Source: Rhyacophila brunnea
Lineage: Eukaryota; Arthropoda; Insecta; Trichoptera; Rhyacophilidae
Length of the DNA stretch: 64,000 nucleotides
NCBI GenBank assembly: GCA_022495005.1
Contig: JAGYXB010000449.1
Span: 186,001 to 250,000, forward strand
Direction of reading: 5' to 3'
A program made the translations under genes and the position numbers. This document shows, piece by piece, positions 35,118 to 46,476 of this stretch (positions are counted from its first letter, which is position 1; the number at the start of each line of letters is the position of its first letter). The notes beneath the pieces were generated by a model, which saw only the letters and a program-made list of their open reading frames with translations, searched no databases and was not told the DNA's origin.

Positions 35118-35462
35118 TTAATTGCGACAAATTTTAACTAATGGCTTTTAAGAGCATAATACAGTGAAACGGCAAATAATTTTCAACTATAGGTGCGACG
35201 AAATTTTGGACTCGCTGACAATTGGAGAGCGAAAATCGAGCTGTGAACACGTCAATTTGTTTCGTGATGGCGACGGGGGTATTAATTCTTAAATCGTGTA
35301 AAGGTGACTAAAAAACGTTACCCATTCAGAACATTAATTGAACGCATGTTGAATTTTTATGACAAATTATATTTCGTTCGGCACGCGTCATTTACACAAT
35401 CCGCGCATCGCCTAGTCACGATATTTTTAGACCGTGCTCTAGCTGAGGTATAGCCTTAATAC
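35118..35462 (+). repeat. Dispersed repeat T, copy 1
   Basis: It matches the interrupted reverse copy at 48379-49600. Landmarks are CGGCAAATAATTTTCAACTA, AAATTTTGGACTCGC, CGTGATGGCGACGGG and GCGCATCGCCTAG. This copy is uninterrupted and shows the empty site for the LINE at 48533. No protein motif. Class unknown. Confidence 0.65.
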
Positions 35463-36978
35463 TCTCTGAAGCGCTTTCCAAATTGAGCCAAGTACTATTG
35501 GTGATCGGCTCTGTTTATAATTACATATTTTTTTTACTTAGAATCTAGATACACCGTCGTTTATAGGTACAACTTACGTATTTTTTATGTATTTTTGTCA
35601 TCGGTTCTGAAAAAAGGCATTTTGATTATCTTTGAAGTGTTTATCACAACATAGAAAATATTTTTTTCTGTTTAATTACAATCATTTTCTCTCAATCACT
35701 CGATGATGTCGACGGCTTGATGATTTTGATTATCTATAATTATAACTCTCACTGTGTATTATGGCGCATTGGATAATCAACGTTATCTTATAATTTGTAT
35801 AATAGATACCTACTGTTTTTCTCTGCTTAAGAATATTAGAGGACAGATTCTTAATGTTAATTTTACCTCGTAAAAATACAGTATGAAAAGCTATTATCAT
35901 TTTTCTTGTAAGGCTTAGGTATTGTTTCCTCGTAAATGTAGAAAACATATTTCAATTATTTGTTTACCAGTATTGAAAAAAACATAGGTACAGGAGCGGT
36001 TCTACCTTAAGGGTTCGTAGGGACCATCCTCACATCGTTATCATGTCAAAAATACATATCTGAAATTTTTATAATTGTCATAATATACTCGTACCTTCTT
36101 AATTAAGTATATGATTAAATTAACGTTTTAATTTATTTTACCCATCTAAACCCGTCGCAATTTGAAATAGATGTTAATTATTAGTATGCGAACAAATAAA
36201 GCTATGATTGTATGACGATTTCGCGGTATTAAATTTATCAATTAAATTAAATACGCTCTATTTCAAGGTGACACATATGTACAAATTAAGAAAGCTATGA
36301 GCAGCATGCACAATCTATGATTTCGTTCCTAATGATAAGTTGCCGAAAAGCATGACTTAACTATAGACAATCCTGAGTATAGAGTTAAGGAATCCTTAAC
36401 CATATACTACTTTTGTTATGAACACGCCCCCTTCTGTATTACCATTTACCACTGACAACTGCTGTCAAAATAAATTCGCATGTCTATAAAACAGTCCATA
36501 CACTCAAATTCATTTAACAATGTATCTCAATATGGATATTGATAGTGTTAATTCGTTTGGCATGTACTTGGAGAATATTATTTTACTTTTATACGCCAGC
36601 CCGCAGAAATACAAAATGCCAGGTGAAGAATGACACTTGACGCTAGTGTTACCATGTTAAAAAATATCTTGCGGTGCCTGTGGAATCACGTATAATGACT
36701 TATAACGGAAACATAAGAGTATTATAATTAAATATTAATATGTATTTATAGTTATTGCATTTATAAAATGCAGTTGTCATATTTTGTCATCGTTTAACAA
36801 TTATAAAATAATTTACCTAACGAGAGAATTTTTAAATATGGTATTATTTTCAATAGAAATGATCTTAACTAAGGACAATGTTTCTGCATAGTGTTTTCTG
36901 CTAAGGAAATTTTAGTTATGACAAATGTTTCTGCATTCCGCTCTATGGCGTTAATTTTTCTTTGGCCGGGGTCACTCA
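35463..36978. other. Intergenic, nothing recognised
   Basis: AT-rich; no shared repeat and no ORF with a motif. Confidence 0.35.
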
Positions 36979-37080
36979 GTCCAGACCCCTCGCCGCGGTA
37001 CAAATCTCGTTCGATAAAGGATGTGAATGCATTAGCGTTAGTATACGTATACTGGGGAGCAAATCAAATAACCCCTAGGT
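36979..37080 (+). other. Weak candidate exon with strong splice donor
   Basis: A GC-richer patch (CCAGACCCCTCGCCGCGGTA) ends CCCCTAG followed by GTGAGTAAAAAG, a consensus donor. A pyrimidine-rich acceptor candidate (TTTTTCTTTGG... CACTCAG) ends at 36978. The frame from 36891 stays open through the donor (63 codons). I recognise no domain, and it does not match other repeats here. Confidence 0.15.
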
Positions 37081-37664
37081 GAGTAAAAAGTCTAGAATAA
37101 TTGTTATTATTAATTACTTAAGTTATTATTTTTAAGCACGCTTTTTAGATGTGCATAAATAACGACTCTTATTTATTTTGAAAAATTACATATTTCCTCA
37201 TTAATAAAATCATATTATAAGTAGCTTGGTACATAATGTATAATATGAGTAGTTAGTTATGTATATTCATTAATTGCCATTGTAGGTATATGTAGGTAGA
37301 TATTACAATATGCCGTGTTCGAAGTTTGAATATAACGTTCTATCTTATATTATCAAATCAAACACTGCAAGTTGTACTTTTCACGAAAATAGAATGGCGA
37401 TTCCACGCTTAACTTTGCCAGTAGTAAACAAGTGTCAGATTCACAACTCAACTAGCAACACTGACTCCGAACAAACTATTCCTGTATGCAGAACGGGGGC
37501 GTTGTCTGTTTAAAAATAAAAAAATAAATATATAAAACAACACACGCCCGTACGGTGTTTAGCATTTCAAATTCCAACGTCCATCGGATTTATTGAAGAC
37601 GCAGTGCGAATTTATTCTGTTGATTAATGATACTAGTTACATTGTTAGTAGTGGTTAAATATTT

Positions 37665-37760
37665 ATTGGACGCAACATGGCATGGAAGGTACATGTTTGG
37701 CATAACGCGGAAAGACCACAAAGAAACCAATGGATAGCGAGATTGCCAAATAAATGCGAC
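37665..37760 (+). pseudogene. Fragment of RTE-like LINE c
   Basis: GCAACATGGCATGGAAGGTA followed by TTTGGCATAACGCGGAAAGA is a close match to 59165-59220 (protein AQRGMERCMLGITQKD). Both sides are truncated. Confidence 0.55.
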
Positions 37761-38309
37761 AGTAGTATCCAACAGTACAGAAAAACTTACAATGTCAGTT
37801 ATACAAAACGCAAATAATTCCCTCACATAGAAGTTGTGATCGAGAATAAAATTCTCAATCAATAACCAGAAAAATCCAATGTCGAATATCGAGAAATACA
37901 TTTTCTGATATTCAAAAAATTTCATTGCTCGAAAAATCATCCATTAGATTCTCGAGAAAACTCAAGAAAATTTGATATCTCGGTAATATTGGACAAAAGA
38001 ACTTTAAAAAGTTCTCAACTTTGATTGTGAACGGAATTTTCGAAATTCCTACGATAAAAAAATATTTGCCCGAAGAGCTACAAATAAATTTCTCACGTTG
38101 AATGTAACCGAAATTTGTCAAATTTTTTGGTAAAAAAATCATGGCAGAAAGAGCTAAAAAAAGGTAAGTATCAGCTTTAATTGTAAATTTTTCGAATCGA
38201 AAAACCAATCTCGAATTGTCGAGAACACACGAATTCTTCATTTAGAGAATTCTCAAATCTCGATAAATTCAAAAATAAGGTTATAAGAAGGCAACTTATG
38301 CTCAAAAAA

Positions 38310-38480
38310 TAAAGACACGAGACCCAGAGGGAAGAAGAATGATTGAAAGACCCAAGCTTAAATGGGTTTACTGGATAAGTAGCCACTGCATTGGGTCCTC
38401 AAAACTGGAGAACTACAATTTTATTCAGAACAGGCAGGCGTGGAGAGTGCCCAAGATTTACATTGTAGAGCCAATTATGA
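38310..38480 (+). pseudogene. Degenerate LINE C-terminal fragment
   Basis: Frames switch but carry GRRMIERPKLKWV, then LGPQNWRT, then FIQNRQAWR. The order GRRxxxRPKLxW, LGxxNWR, NRxxWR is that of the RTE-type LINE C-terminus. At least two frameshifts. Confidence 0.5.
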
Positions 38481-38620
38481 TGAGAATAATCGAGATCGCC
38501 AAGCTAACAAATTGATAATGAACACTTCAAATTAGTATTTAGCACCATAAAACATAATATGCATAAACTGAAGATCTTGACAGCCATATAGGCGCTCATA
38601 TATGCATGATGCTTATAATG

Positions 38621-39018
38621 GTTACATGTAAATTGTACGTAAAACATTTCGCCGTCGCACAGTTCGCCGTCAGCTTTCTATTGGAAAGTGATGACCGTAC
38701 GGTCTCGAAATATTGTATTAGATTCAATATGAACATTAATTCAATTTTCATGGTTGATTTTTGCAAAATTCATGAATTCAAGAATGAAAAAATAACCTAA
38801 TCTAACCTAACAAATAATCCAATATCGGCCATTTTCAAAATTTGTTTGCTACTGGCTTCCTGTAAAGTGTAAACCGACAAGAACCGTGTTTTATTTAGGC
38901 ATGACTATACGACCCAAAGAGGTTGGACTGTCTTTAATATGCGGCCATATATTTCCGATACAACATTTCACGCTGAAGTGTAATACGGCGAGCTGTATAC
39001 GTACAAGTTTCCGGACAC
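38621..39018 (+). repeat. Dispersed repeat K, copy 2 (uninterrupted)
   Basis: It aligns end to end with K1 minus element J, from TTACATGTAAATTGTACGTA to TTTCCGGACACG. It serves as the empty-site reference for J. Confidence 0.7.
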
Positions 39019-40430
39019 GGCTTATATCATTCCCGGTTATTTATTATACACATGGCGCTGGTCTACAACAAAATAAATGATCAACAGATCAAAATGGTTG
39101 AATTTCGCTGAGCTATATTCCTTCGCGGTTGTTTTTTTTAACGTTGGCTGCTAAAGTCGTTTTTTTATTTTAAATATTGCGACATTGAAAAAAAAATGAA
39201 AAAACAACACGAGTGTGAAATAGTTCAAGACTCGCGATAGCTGATGGTCCGCTAATCAGGCGACATAGATGACCTCTGCGAGATCTCAGCATCTCTTTGA
39301 AAGTGAGAAATAAAAATAACGACAAGCCAAGGGAAACGACTCATATTAATTAATATGTTTTTCTTAAATAAAGACAACTCAATTAATTAATATTATTGAA
39401 CTGTTACATTGTTCACCTCTCATGAATGGTGAGTTAATTCTACGCCAACAATAATGAATGTCATATTTAATTACAGATTTATTTTATTTTATGACACACA
39501 ATATAAATAACGAGATAACATAATGCTACTAACTAATGTTTATTAGCACCTTGTAACCAATGCTGAGAGCCCACAGGAGGCGGCGTGGCGAGGTGTAGAA
39601 TTCGCAAGACTTTTCCGAGGCGTTGTTAGACGCTGTTTCACAAAAACATGCCAGATAATATGGTAAGAAAAAAAGCTAGATAACAGAAAAAGTGCTAGAT
39701 TTTCTCAAAATTTTAAAAGTGTGTAGAAACTAGGATTTAAAAAAAACATGTAAAAAAATTTAATATTGTTTTACAAGAACAAAGCTCAAAGAATTTCGTA
39801 TCATTGAACACAACTAATAAAATTAGTCATAAAATCAAGTTTAGTAGGTACAAAAGATAATTTGTTGATTTTCATGCAAATCTGCTATAATAAAATATTA
39901 TAGCTTTATTATGAGAAGTTGCTGTTTGCTGTGGAGAAAAATGCTAAATTAAATGCTATACCTACGCCAGATGCCTATTTTGCAACTAGATGCCTATTAA
40001 AAATGCTAGATCTGACAATAAAAAACGCTAAGTTGGCAACACTGCTCACCGCGCTGCCCATATTAGCAGCGAAGTAATGAAATATTCATATTTGTTATCT
40101 CGGAAAGTAGATCAACGGCATATTATTTTCAAAATTATATTTAATAGAAAAATCAATTGGTAAAAATACCAAGTCGATAGGACCAATAAAAAGAGACAGG
40201 CTAGTGACGTAAGCTGTGCGACCCGTGCACCCTTTTCGTCGTATCATAATCATTAGTGTAGTCTGCAGTATTAGCTCGTTGTCTAGTGCGTAAGGCACTG
40301 GGCACTCATGCGGGATGAAGTCACAATATATGGATTTATTTTTCGATTCTACTACTGCACTAAGTATTGTATCACTACACTACTATCATTGGGCCTCACG
40401 GCAAGTGTTAAAAAGAATATATATATGTAT
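39019..40430. other. Intergenic with possible hAT end
   Basis: GTTGGCAACACTG at 40032-40044 is a hAT-type terminus like those of V and M, and TGCTAGAT-like repeats precede it (39690-40010). No left end or TSD was found, so an eroded element of that group is possible. Confidence 0.3.
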
Positions 40431-40937
40431 CTTCTTTTACTCTATCACGACCCGGCATTGAGGCATAGGGAAAGCACAAGTTCGCGCCACTTCCCTCTGT
40501 CCATCGCTAAATGTCGCGCCTCTCGCCACGCCAGGGGCTCTATGTTAGAACTTGCGAGTCCAAGCCGCCCGGTCGACATGATGTCATATGACATCATTGT
40601 GACGTACTACCGGAGTGATAATAGCATTCGAGAAAATAACGCTAGTCAAATAGTGGCGTTATTCATTGTGACCATACACAAATAGGTGTTTCAGCATAAT
40701 AATATCTATGGTGAGCCGTGTGCGTTGGACGGCTTGCCTCGAGCGTGTATTGGCTGACGTCACAATTACGTCATGTCGTCGGGTGACTTCATATCACTAG
40801 TTAGAACATAGGGCTGCAGATCGCTCTTGTATCCCCACAGCAGGGTAAGGGAGGGCCGGCCACGGCGATAAAACCCTCGAGGTTGTGCCACAAGGGTACG
40901 GAGTGGCCCACTCTCTGGCGGCATCCACGTGAACCGT
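40431..40937 (-). pseudogene. RTE-like LINE b 3' fragment, split by MITE A2
   Basis: The two parts (40431-40540 and 40811-40937) align in reverse with 44155-44410. Shared blocks include TGTACCCTTGTGGCACA-like, GTGGCCGGCCCTCCCTTACC and GGCATAGGG. The MITE at 40541-40810 interrupts it. The coding frame is broken. The reverse transcriptase domain is missing. Confidence 0.7.
40541..40810 (-). mobile_element. MITE family A, copy 2, nested in LINE b
   Basis: The ends TATGTTAGAACTTGCG and, reversed, TATGTTCTAACTAGTG lead imperfect TIRs of about 60 bp that include CCCGGTCGACATGATGTCAT and CCCGACGACATGACGTAATT. GGGCT occurs on both sides, a possible 5-bp duplication. It contains TGACGTCA and TGATGTCATATGACATCA, CRE-like palindromes. 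Confidence 0.75.
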
Positions 40938-41030
40938 CCCTTTGTGATTTATGTATATATTTTTTAATTAATTACTTTTTTTATTCAACGAATAATTCAC
41001 AAGATTTATGAATGTAGCTTTCTAATTATT

Positions 41031-41120
41031 GGACATACATATTTTTTTAAAACACTTCTGAGAACATATATTAAACCCAATAGAAAAAATCTTTTTGAAA
41101 AAAGTAAGACACTCCGCAGA
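41031..41120 (-). mobile_element. SINE family N, copy 2 (tail only)
   Basis: Matches the N1 body: GACACTCCGCAG, AAAAAGATTTTTTCTATTGG and TCTCAGAAGTGTTTTAAAA on the minus strand. The tRNA head is lost. Confidence 0.6.
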
Positions 41121-42308
41121 ATCGAAGTGTTTTCAAAAAAATATTTATGTTTTGTATGTCTTAAATACTTTGATATGTGAGCCTTTGATAATATTATGTA
41201 CCTAAGCGATGGTGCCCACAGAACGCGTCGAGCGGGCGAAGTCGGCGTATTCATAACCATAATCACACGTCTCTCGCCGCGCATTACCCTTCACCTATGT
41301 AATAAGCGGCCCAAGCAGCACAAAACAATTATTTTTACAGCGTCTCTCATAACAAAGCAATAAAAATATTATATTATTTCGGGGCTTGTAATAAATATTT
41401 ACGACGACATTATTCAACCAGCGAAATATAATGACACGGAATAAAATAAAACAATGGGTTCTCTGTTATTAAATAATTGATTTTGGCCCGTCAATCGATG
41501 ACGCCTCAAGCAGCGTAATTTTGGTAGCCGTGTTCAATGAATAGACTTCTTTGTATATTCATTAAATCGTATCGCCGAGAAGCGAAAAACGGTGACTCAT
41601 GCGGCAGGCGGCGCGCAAGGCATCGTTAAGTCCAGTGGGCGCTGGCGTATTTGATTACGTTGTATTTTTGATGATTTACGCGCCACTTGTAGAAATTTTG
41701 CGCGAGCGCCGCACTCGCTGCGTCAATGGGCTTTATGCCTAAGCGTTTTGATAATAAGTATATACGTTTGTTGGCGTATTTTATTAATCTTATGCAATAA
41801 TAGTGTGCAATAACATTAAATTTGATAGTCAATTCAAATAACACCGTTTACTGTGCAGCTGATAATGGAAAATCGATTACTATAACCGCAATATTGATTA
41901 TTCACTATTGCTAAAATTAACAGAGCAAATAATATTCTCGGAAAAAATATCACGTAGTCACCACGATTTATTCATTGAGAAATCAAGGCAAACACTTCGT
42001 CAAGGACTCTTGTGAATTGCCTTTAAATGTGTGAAAGCCGACACTTAATAATATGCCCCCTTCCCGTTTTATTATTCATAAAAAATAAAAGATTTTTAAA
42101 TTCAGCGTGACATGTAGTTATTTAATTGCATATCGGTCTAAAAGTCAGATTCTATTAGCCTTTGAAGAACATTTTAATTTTACAAAACGCTTAAAAATAT
42201 GTACCTACTACCTACGTAACTATAATTAATTAAATATTATATTTCTTTAATATGGTAAATACAATGTTATATCGTATTAAGTGCAACTGAAAAAAGATTG
42301 GTCAAGAC
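41121..42308. other. Intergenic; GC-richer patch at 41560-41720
   Basis: Around 41580-41720 the sequence is locally CpG-rich (GCGGCAGGCGGCGCGCAAGG). No domain-bearing ORF. It could be a regulatory or old gene-associated patch, but nothing firm supports that. Confidence 0.25.
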
Positions 42309-43022
42309 TAGGGAATCCAATCCCGAGACAAAAATCTGATCCCGGGATTACAATTTGACAATCCCGGGATTCCGGGATTGGCATTTTTTTCCATTGTCAA
42401 TATAAAATTTTTATATTAAAAATAACATTTATAAAATCAGTCAAAAATAAATCAAGTATAATTTATACTATTTAAGACATTTATTGTTAATATTGTATAC
42501 GTTCAATCTTGGAAATGCATAAGTTTAATGGAGTAAATAATATTGTAATATAAATAATAATATGAATTTAATATGAGATTGCTGTTTTTGATAGTAAATA
42601 CTTAGTGAATGGGTTAGCGAGATTTAAAATAGTAAAGCAAAAAATCATGGTGTACTTATGGCCTTTCCGCTTCATAAATCTAATTAGTCAGCTAAAAATG
42701 AAACTGCCGTAAAACGTATGAGATCATGGTGAAATTACTTTGTTAATAGTGCGAAGCATTGTTTTTTTCCAATCATTCTCATTTTTATTAATTCATGTGA
42801 AAAAATAAAATGAATCAGCAACTTACACATGGATATAAATCAAACTTCATTCAAACTCAGTTTATTTCTAATGTAGTTATTTGTTATTAAAAGTATTTTT
42901 TCTATTATATTTTCGTTTTTATTTTATTTTCCATAAAAATTGATAAAAAAAAACTTTCGGGATTATGGTTATCAATCCCGGGGTTCATATGTATCGAAAA
43001 TAGCCCGGGATTGGAGTCCCTA
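42309..43022 (-). mobile_element. hAT MITE C, copy 3, exact TSD
   Basis: Exact octamers GTCAAGAC lie at 42301-42308 and 43023-43030. The ends are TAGGGAATCCAATCCCGAGA and, reversed, TAGGGACTCCAATCCCGGGC. The 714-bp body is the reverse of C1 and C2. Confidence 0.9.
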
Positions 43023-43329
43023 GTCAAGACAACTCCATAGCGCGAACGTCATTATGGTCATGAGGAAGGAAAAATGATGATTATTTTGAAACCTGAATGA
43101 ATCAAAAGATATCGCAGGCTTTTAAGACATTGTTGATGACAGATATATTGTAATAAAACAAATAATTATAATTCTTTCTACAGATACACATATTTCTTTA
43201 TATTTGTTTTTTTATTTATACAAAGCAAAATAACTATGATTATTGATTGACAAAAACATTTATTGTTGTGTTGTACCTAACTAATAATGAAACGAGAGCC
43301 TACTTGTTCTCTCAAGAGAGAGAATTAAC

Positions 43330-43715
43330 CTAATATCGTCGATGCCAATTGAACCTGCTGCATGACTAAAAGGATGGAAAGCGTATTGGGCTCTTTGAAC
43401 GGAGAGTGCTGCGTGGAATCTTCGAACTCATCGATGATAGACAGTTAGTGTTAGTATGGAGACGAAGATACCCGGGTCGCACATCGTACAGTCCATCAAA
43501 TTCGACCACCTTAAATTACTGAGCCATGTATACCTACAAGATGGACGAGTCAGGCATAGCAAAGAAACTGATATTCGGGAAACCGGAAAGCAAACGAAGA
43601 TTTGGTTAATCTCTTACACGATGGAAGGATAGTGTTGAGTTGGATTTAAACACATTGGGCAGATCTGGATGGAGACAGATGCTGGAGAAGGACTACACCA
43701 ACATAGGGTTGTAGT
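43330..43715 (+). pseudogene. Degenerate RTE-like LINE d C-terminus
   Basis: Broken frames give RIGLFERRVLRGIFELIDD, then DESGIAKKLIFGKPESKRR, then TRWKDSVELDLNTLGRSGWR and the stop at GL near 43713. These match, in order, the FERRVLR, AKKxxxGKPxGKRRxGRPxxRW and DLxxLGxxxWR blocks of RTE-type LINE C-termini. Several stops and shifts are present. Confidence 0.65.
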
Positions 43716-43929
43716 GCCAGAAGTTAATGCCAATAATTGAGCTGTCAATAACTGTGGTCTATCAAATCGTTTCAGCAATTGATATATTCCATTAATTACT
43801 TGATATGAGTTTAGGCAGACGTTGTTTTATAAATTCTTAAAATATGGTCTACTTAGATCATTCAGTGTAATTCCATGTACATTTATGATTTTTGTATTTA
43901 TTTTTCAGAGTAGGTACCTACCTACGCTG

Positions 43930-44394
43930 TGTTTTGTTGAAATATTAGTAATTCTATACGCGTGCGTGCTACCTGTGCTCCTGTATGGCTGTGTGACATG
44001 GCATCTTACTAAGCTTCAAAAGTCTCGGCTTTTGAGCTTTGCGAATTGATGTCTCCGCCGAATCTTAGGGGTACATTGGTACGACCGCGTTACAAACACC
44101 CGACTTCGTGAGCGGACACAGCAGTCTTCGGTGATTGAGGTTAGCATGAAGAGACACTTTACGTGGCTGGGACACGTGTTCCGGATGCCGCCAAAGAGTG
44201 CGACACTTCGTACCCTTGTGGCACAGCATCAAGGGTTCCGTCGTCGTGGCCGGCCCTCTCTCACCCTGCAGCGGTGCTACAAAAGCGATCTACGAGCTCC
44301 AGGTCTGGAATGGCGGGTGGCGCAAGAATTGGCAATGGACCGAAGAAAGCGGCGCGAGCTTATGCTTGCCCTATGCCCCAACGTTAGGTCATGA
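43930..44394 (+). pseudogene. RTE-like LINE b C-terminus, one in-frame stop
   Basis: A single frame reads VLPVLLYGCVTWHLTKLQKS, SRLLSFAN, a TGA stop at 44047, then LRRILGVHWYDRVTNTRL, KRHFTWLGHVFRMPPKSATL, RRRGRPSLTLQRCYKSD and MDRRKRREL to the stop at 44392. The LLYGxxTW to LRRILG to WLGHVxRM to RRRGRP series is the region after the reverse transcriptase core in RTE/craniofacial-development-like LINEs. 5' truncated near 43905. A second copy, reversed, is at 40431-40937. Confidence 0.8.
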
Positions 44395-44434
44395 CAGGGT
44401 GAAAGAAGAAGAAGAACTCTATTGATATGTAGAT

Positions 44435-44868
44435 TTTTAACAACGTGTTTCTTAGCTCGTATTCTTATTTGTCCGGTGGTTGTTTGTCCAGTACAAATCT
44501 TGCAATCGATTTTTAACTAACTTCCCGACTAGCTAGACATTTGAAACTTTTAGAATATATCAGAGCACGATGCCAATGCATTTTTTAATACTTTTAGCCA
44601 TTTTTAAGTAGAATTTAATTCATTTTAAGTTAATTATGTTTTGTATGAAAAGTTATTTCGACACCATTATTAGTTGCTAGGGTCTGGGGTCCTAGCAACT
44701 AAATTATTAATATATACGTGCGTTACTATGGAAATCAATATGACAGTATTATTTCTATCAAGTACAAATTTTTTTGATCGTTTAAGCTAGTCAAGTCTAG
44801 TTTATATGGTTCAACAGAAAATTTAAAAACGTTGTATATAAAAAGTTCTTTTTATGTTGTAATTATTT
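44435..44868 (+). mobile_element. Repeat B, copy 6
   Basis: Full-length copy inserted about 40 bp after the end of LINE b. All family landmarks are present (ACTAGCTAGACATTTGAAAC, ATTAATATATACGTGCGTTA). Confidence 0.75.
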
Positions 44869-45540
44869 TATTGTTATCTTGTGAACTTTTTGAATTTGTA
44901 ATTTTTCATGTTTACTATATTTTGTAAAATACAAAAAATACGATGATAGACACAACGTGAACAACAATAAGTTGTACAGAATATGATTATCACATGTCTT
45001 CACCTTACACTATCCATCGTCACGGCGCCATGAGAGGATTTTAAAATTTCTTGAGGAAACAATAATATACTTAACATAAAAAAAATATCCCGATTCTTAG
45101 AAATGACGATAGCTTTGTGTGTGTAGCAAATGAATGTGTAGGCGTTTAACTGGTCTAGGCTACACCATTTTTAATTAAAATTGTCACTTATACCTACCAA
45201 GATTAGTAAAATATGTTCGCCGTACAAAAGTTGGTAAACGATATTAAATTCGAAAATTGTTTGCTCCATTTTTAAAAGAGCAATTTGCTGACCTGCGAGT
45301 GGATAATATGTAGTTTATAGCACAATGAATACAGTACTAACATTATAAGGTACCTACCAGTGGCGAAGGGTGGAGGTAGGCTGTTAAGATTCGATATAAA
45401 TAGTGCACACTAAACTTTGTCGGGCATATGTATTTGCTTTCATTGAACTAATAATACAATATTTGCAAATGGTGTCGGTAAGTTTTTAAAATTCAATTAA
45501 ACCCTGCCTTAAACCATAATAGTTTAGGTATGCTATAGAC

Positions 45541-46476
45541 CAGGGATTCAGAAAGTGTGTCCCGCGTGACTTTTTGATGTGTCCCGCGAGGTTCATGTTA
45601 AATATGTATTATTTTTTATTCTTCATATCGATTATTGAAAATTACATCTAAAATTATTAGATATCCTCTGGCAAGAATGAGGACTTTCACTTGAGGTATA
45701 TCCAAATATAGTTAAATATGTTCATCAAATGGCTTCTTTATTTGAATTTGTGAAAAAACATTGTCTACCATGAGCAATAAATCAAACTTACGATCAAAAT
45801 TTACTGACAAAAATATCGCATTTGTTTAGCGTATTCACACCACAAAATTTGAGCTTAGATTGCTCAATGACATTAATAAGGACGAAGCATCTGGAAAAAT
45901 AATTGACACTCACTTTTTTTGTCGGGTCTGCCGAATGGCATAATCTGTTCTAACGCCATTACAATAAAGGTGATATTGCTGTAAATTCCCGAAACTTTTT
46001 GTCGGGTCTGCTGAATGGTTCGGTTCGAACAGGTTCGCTCAAACGAACATTGATACTAGAAACACTGTTCTAACGCCGTTACAATAAAGGTGATATTGCT
46101 ATAAATTCCCGATGCGTGATATCGCATAATGGATATTACGTGACGTCTACCTATGCACGTGCGAATGTCACTATGGGCGAATTTACTTGCTAGCTACTGT
46201 ACTGAGTGCGTCGTCCATTAATAATGTCATTGAGATTGCTTGATTTAGTTTCAAACAAACAATTGCATAAATCACATGGTGAAAAAATTTAAATGTGCAC
46301 TATTCTTTTAGTATATTAATAAGAGCAATAATAATGTATATTTAGTTAAAAATATAAGTTTACACATGCCTTATGTTTTTTAAAAACAGAAAATATTGAC
46401 TTAAAAGAGAAGGCGGCCAGCCAAATATTTTTGATTTCAAATTGTCCCTTTAACGAAAAAGTTTGTGAACCCCCTG
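45541..46476. mobile_element. hAT-type element I inside H3
   Basis: The ends are CAGGGATTCAGAAAGTGTG and, reversed, CAGGGGGTTCACAAACTTTT. Exact octamers CTATAGAC lie at 45533-45540 and 46477-46484. Without the nested F2 it is about 560 bp, with no transposase remnant that I can read. Confidence 0.8.
45865..46232 (+). mobile_element. hAT-type MITE F, copy 2, exact TSD, nested in I
   Basis: The ends are CAATGACATTAATA and TTAATAATGTCATTG, with exact octamers AGATTGCT at 45857-45864 and 46233-46240. This 368-bp copy shows what F1 looked like before G entered it. Confidence 0.9.

Noticed and set aside
37590..38386. Three overlapping minus-strand ORFs (69-116 codons) as a gene
   Set aside because: AT-rich frames without domains. 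They overlap LINE fragments on the other strand.
39660..40044. Complete third member of the CAGTGTTG-ended group
   Set aside because: The right end is clear, but neither a left end nor a duplicated octamer could be found.
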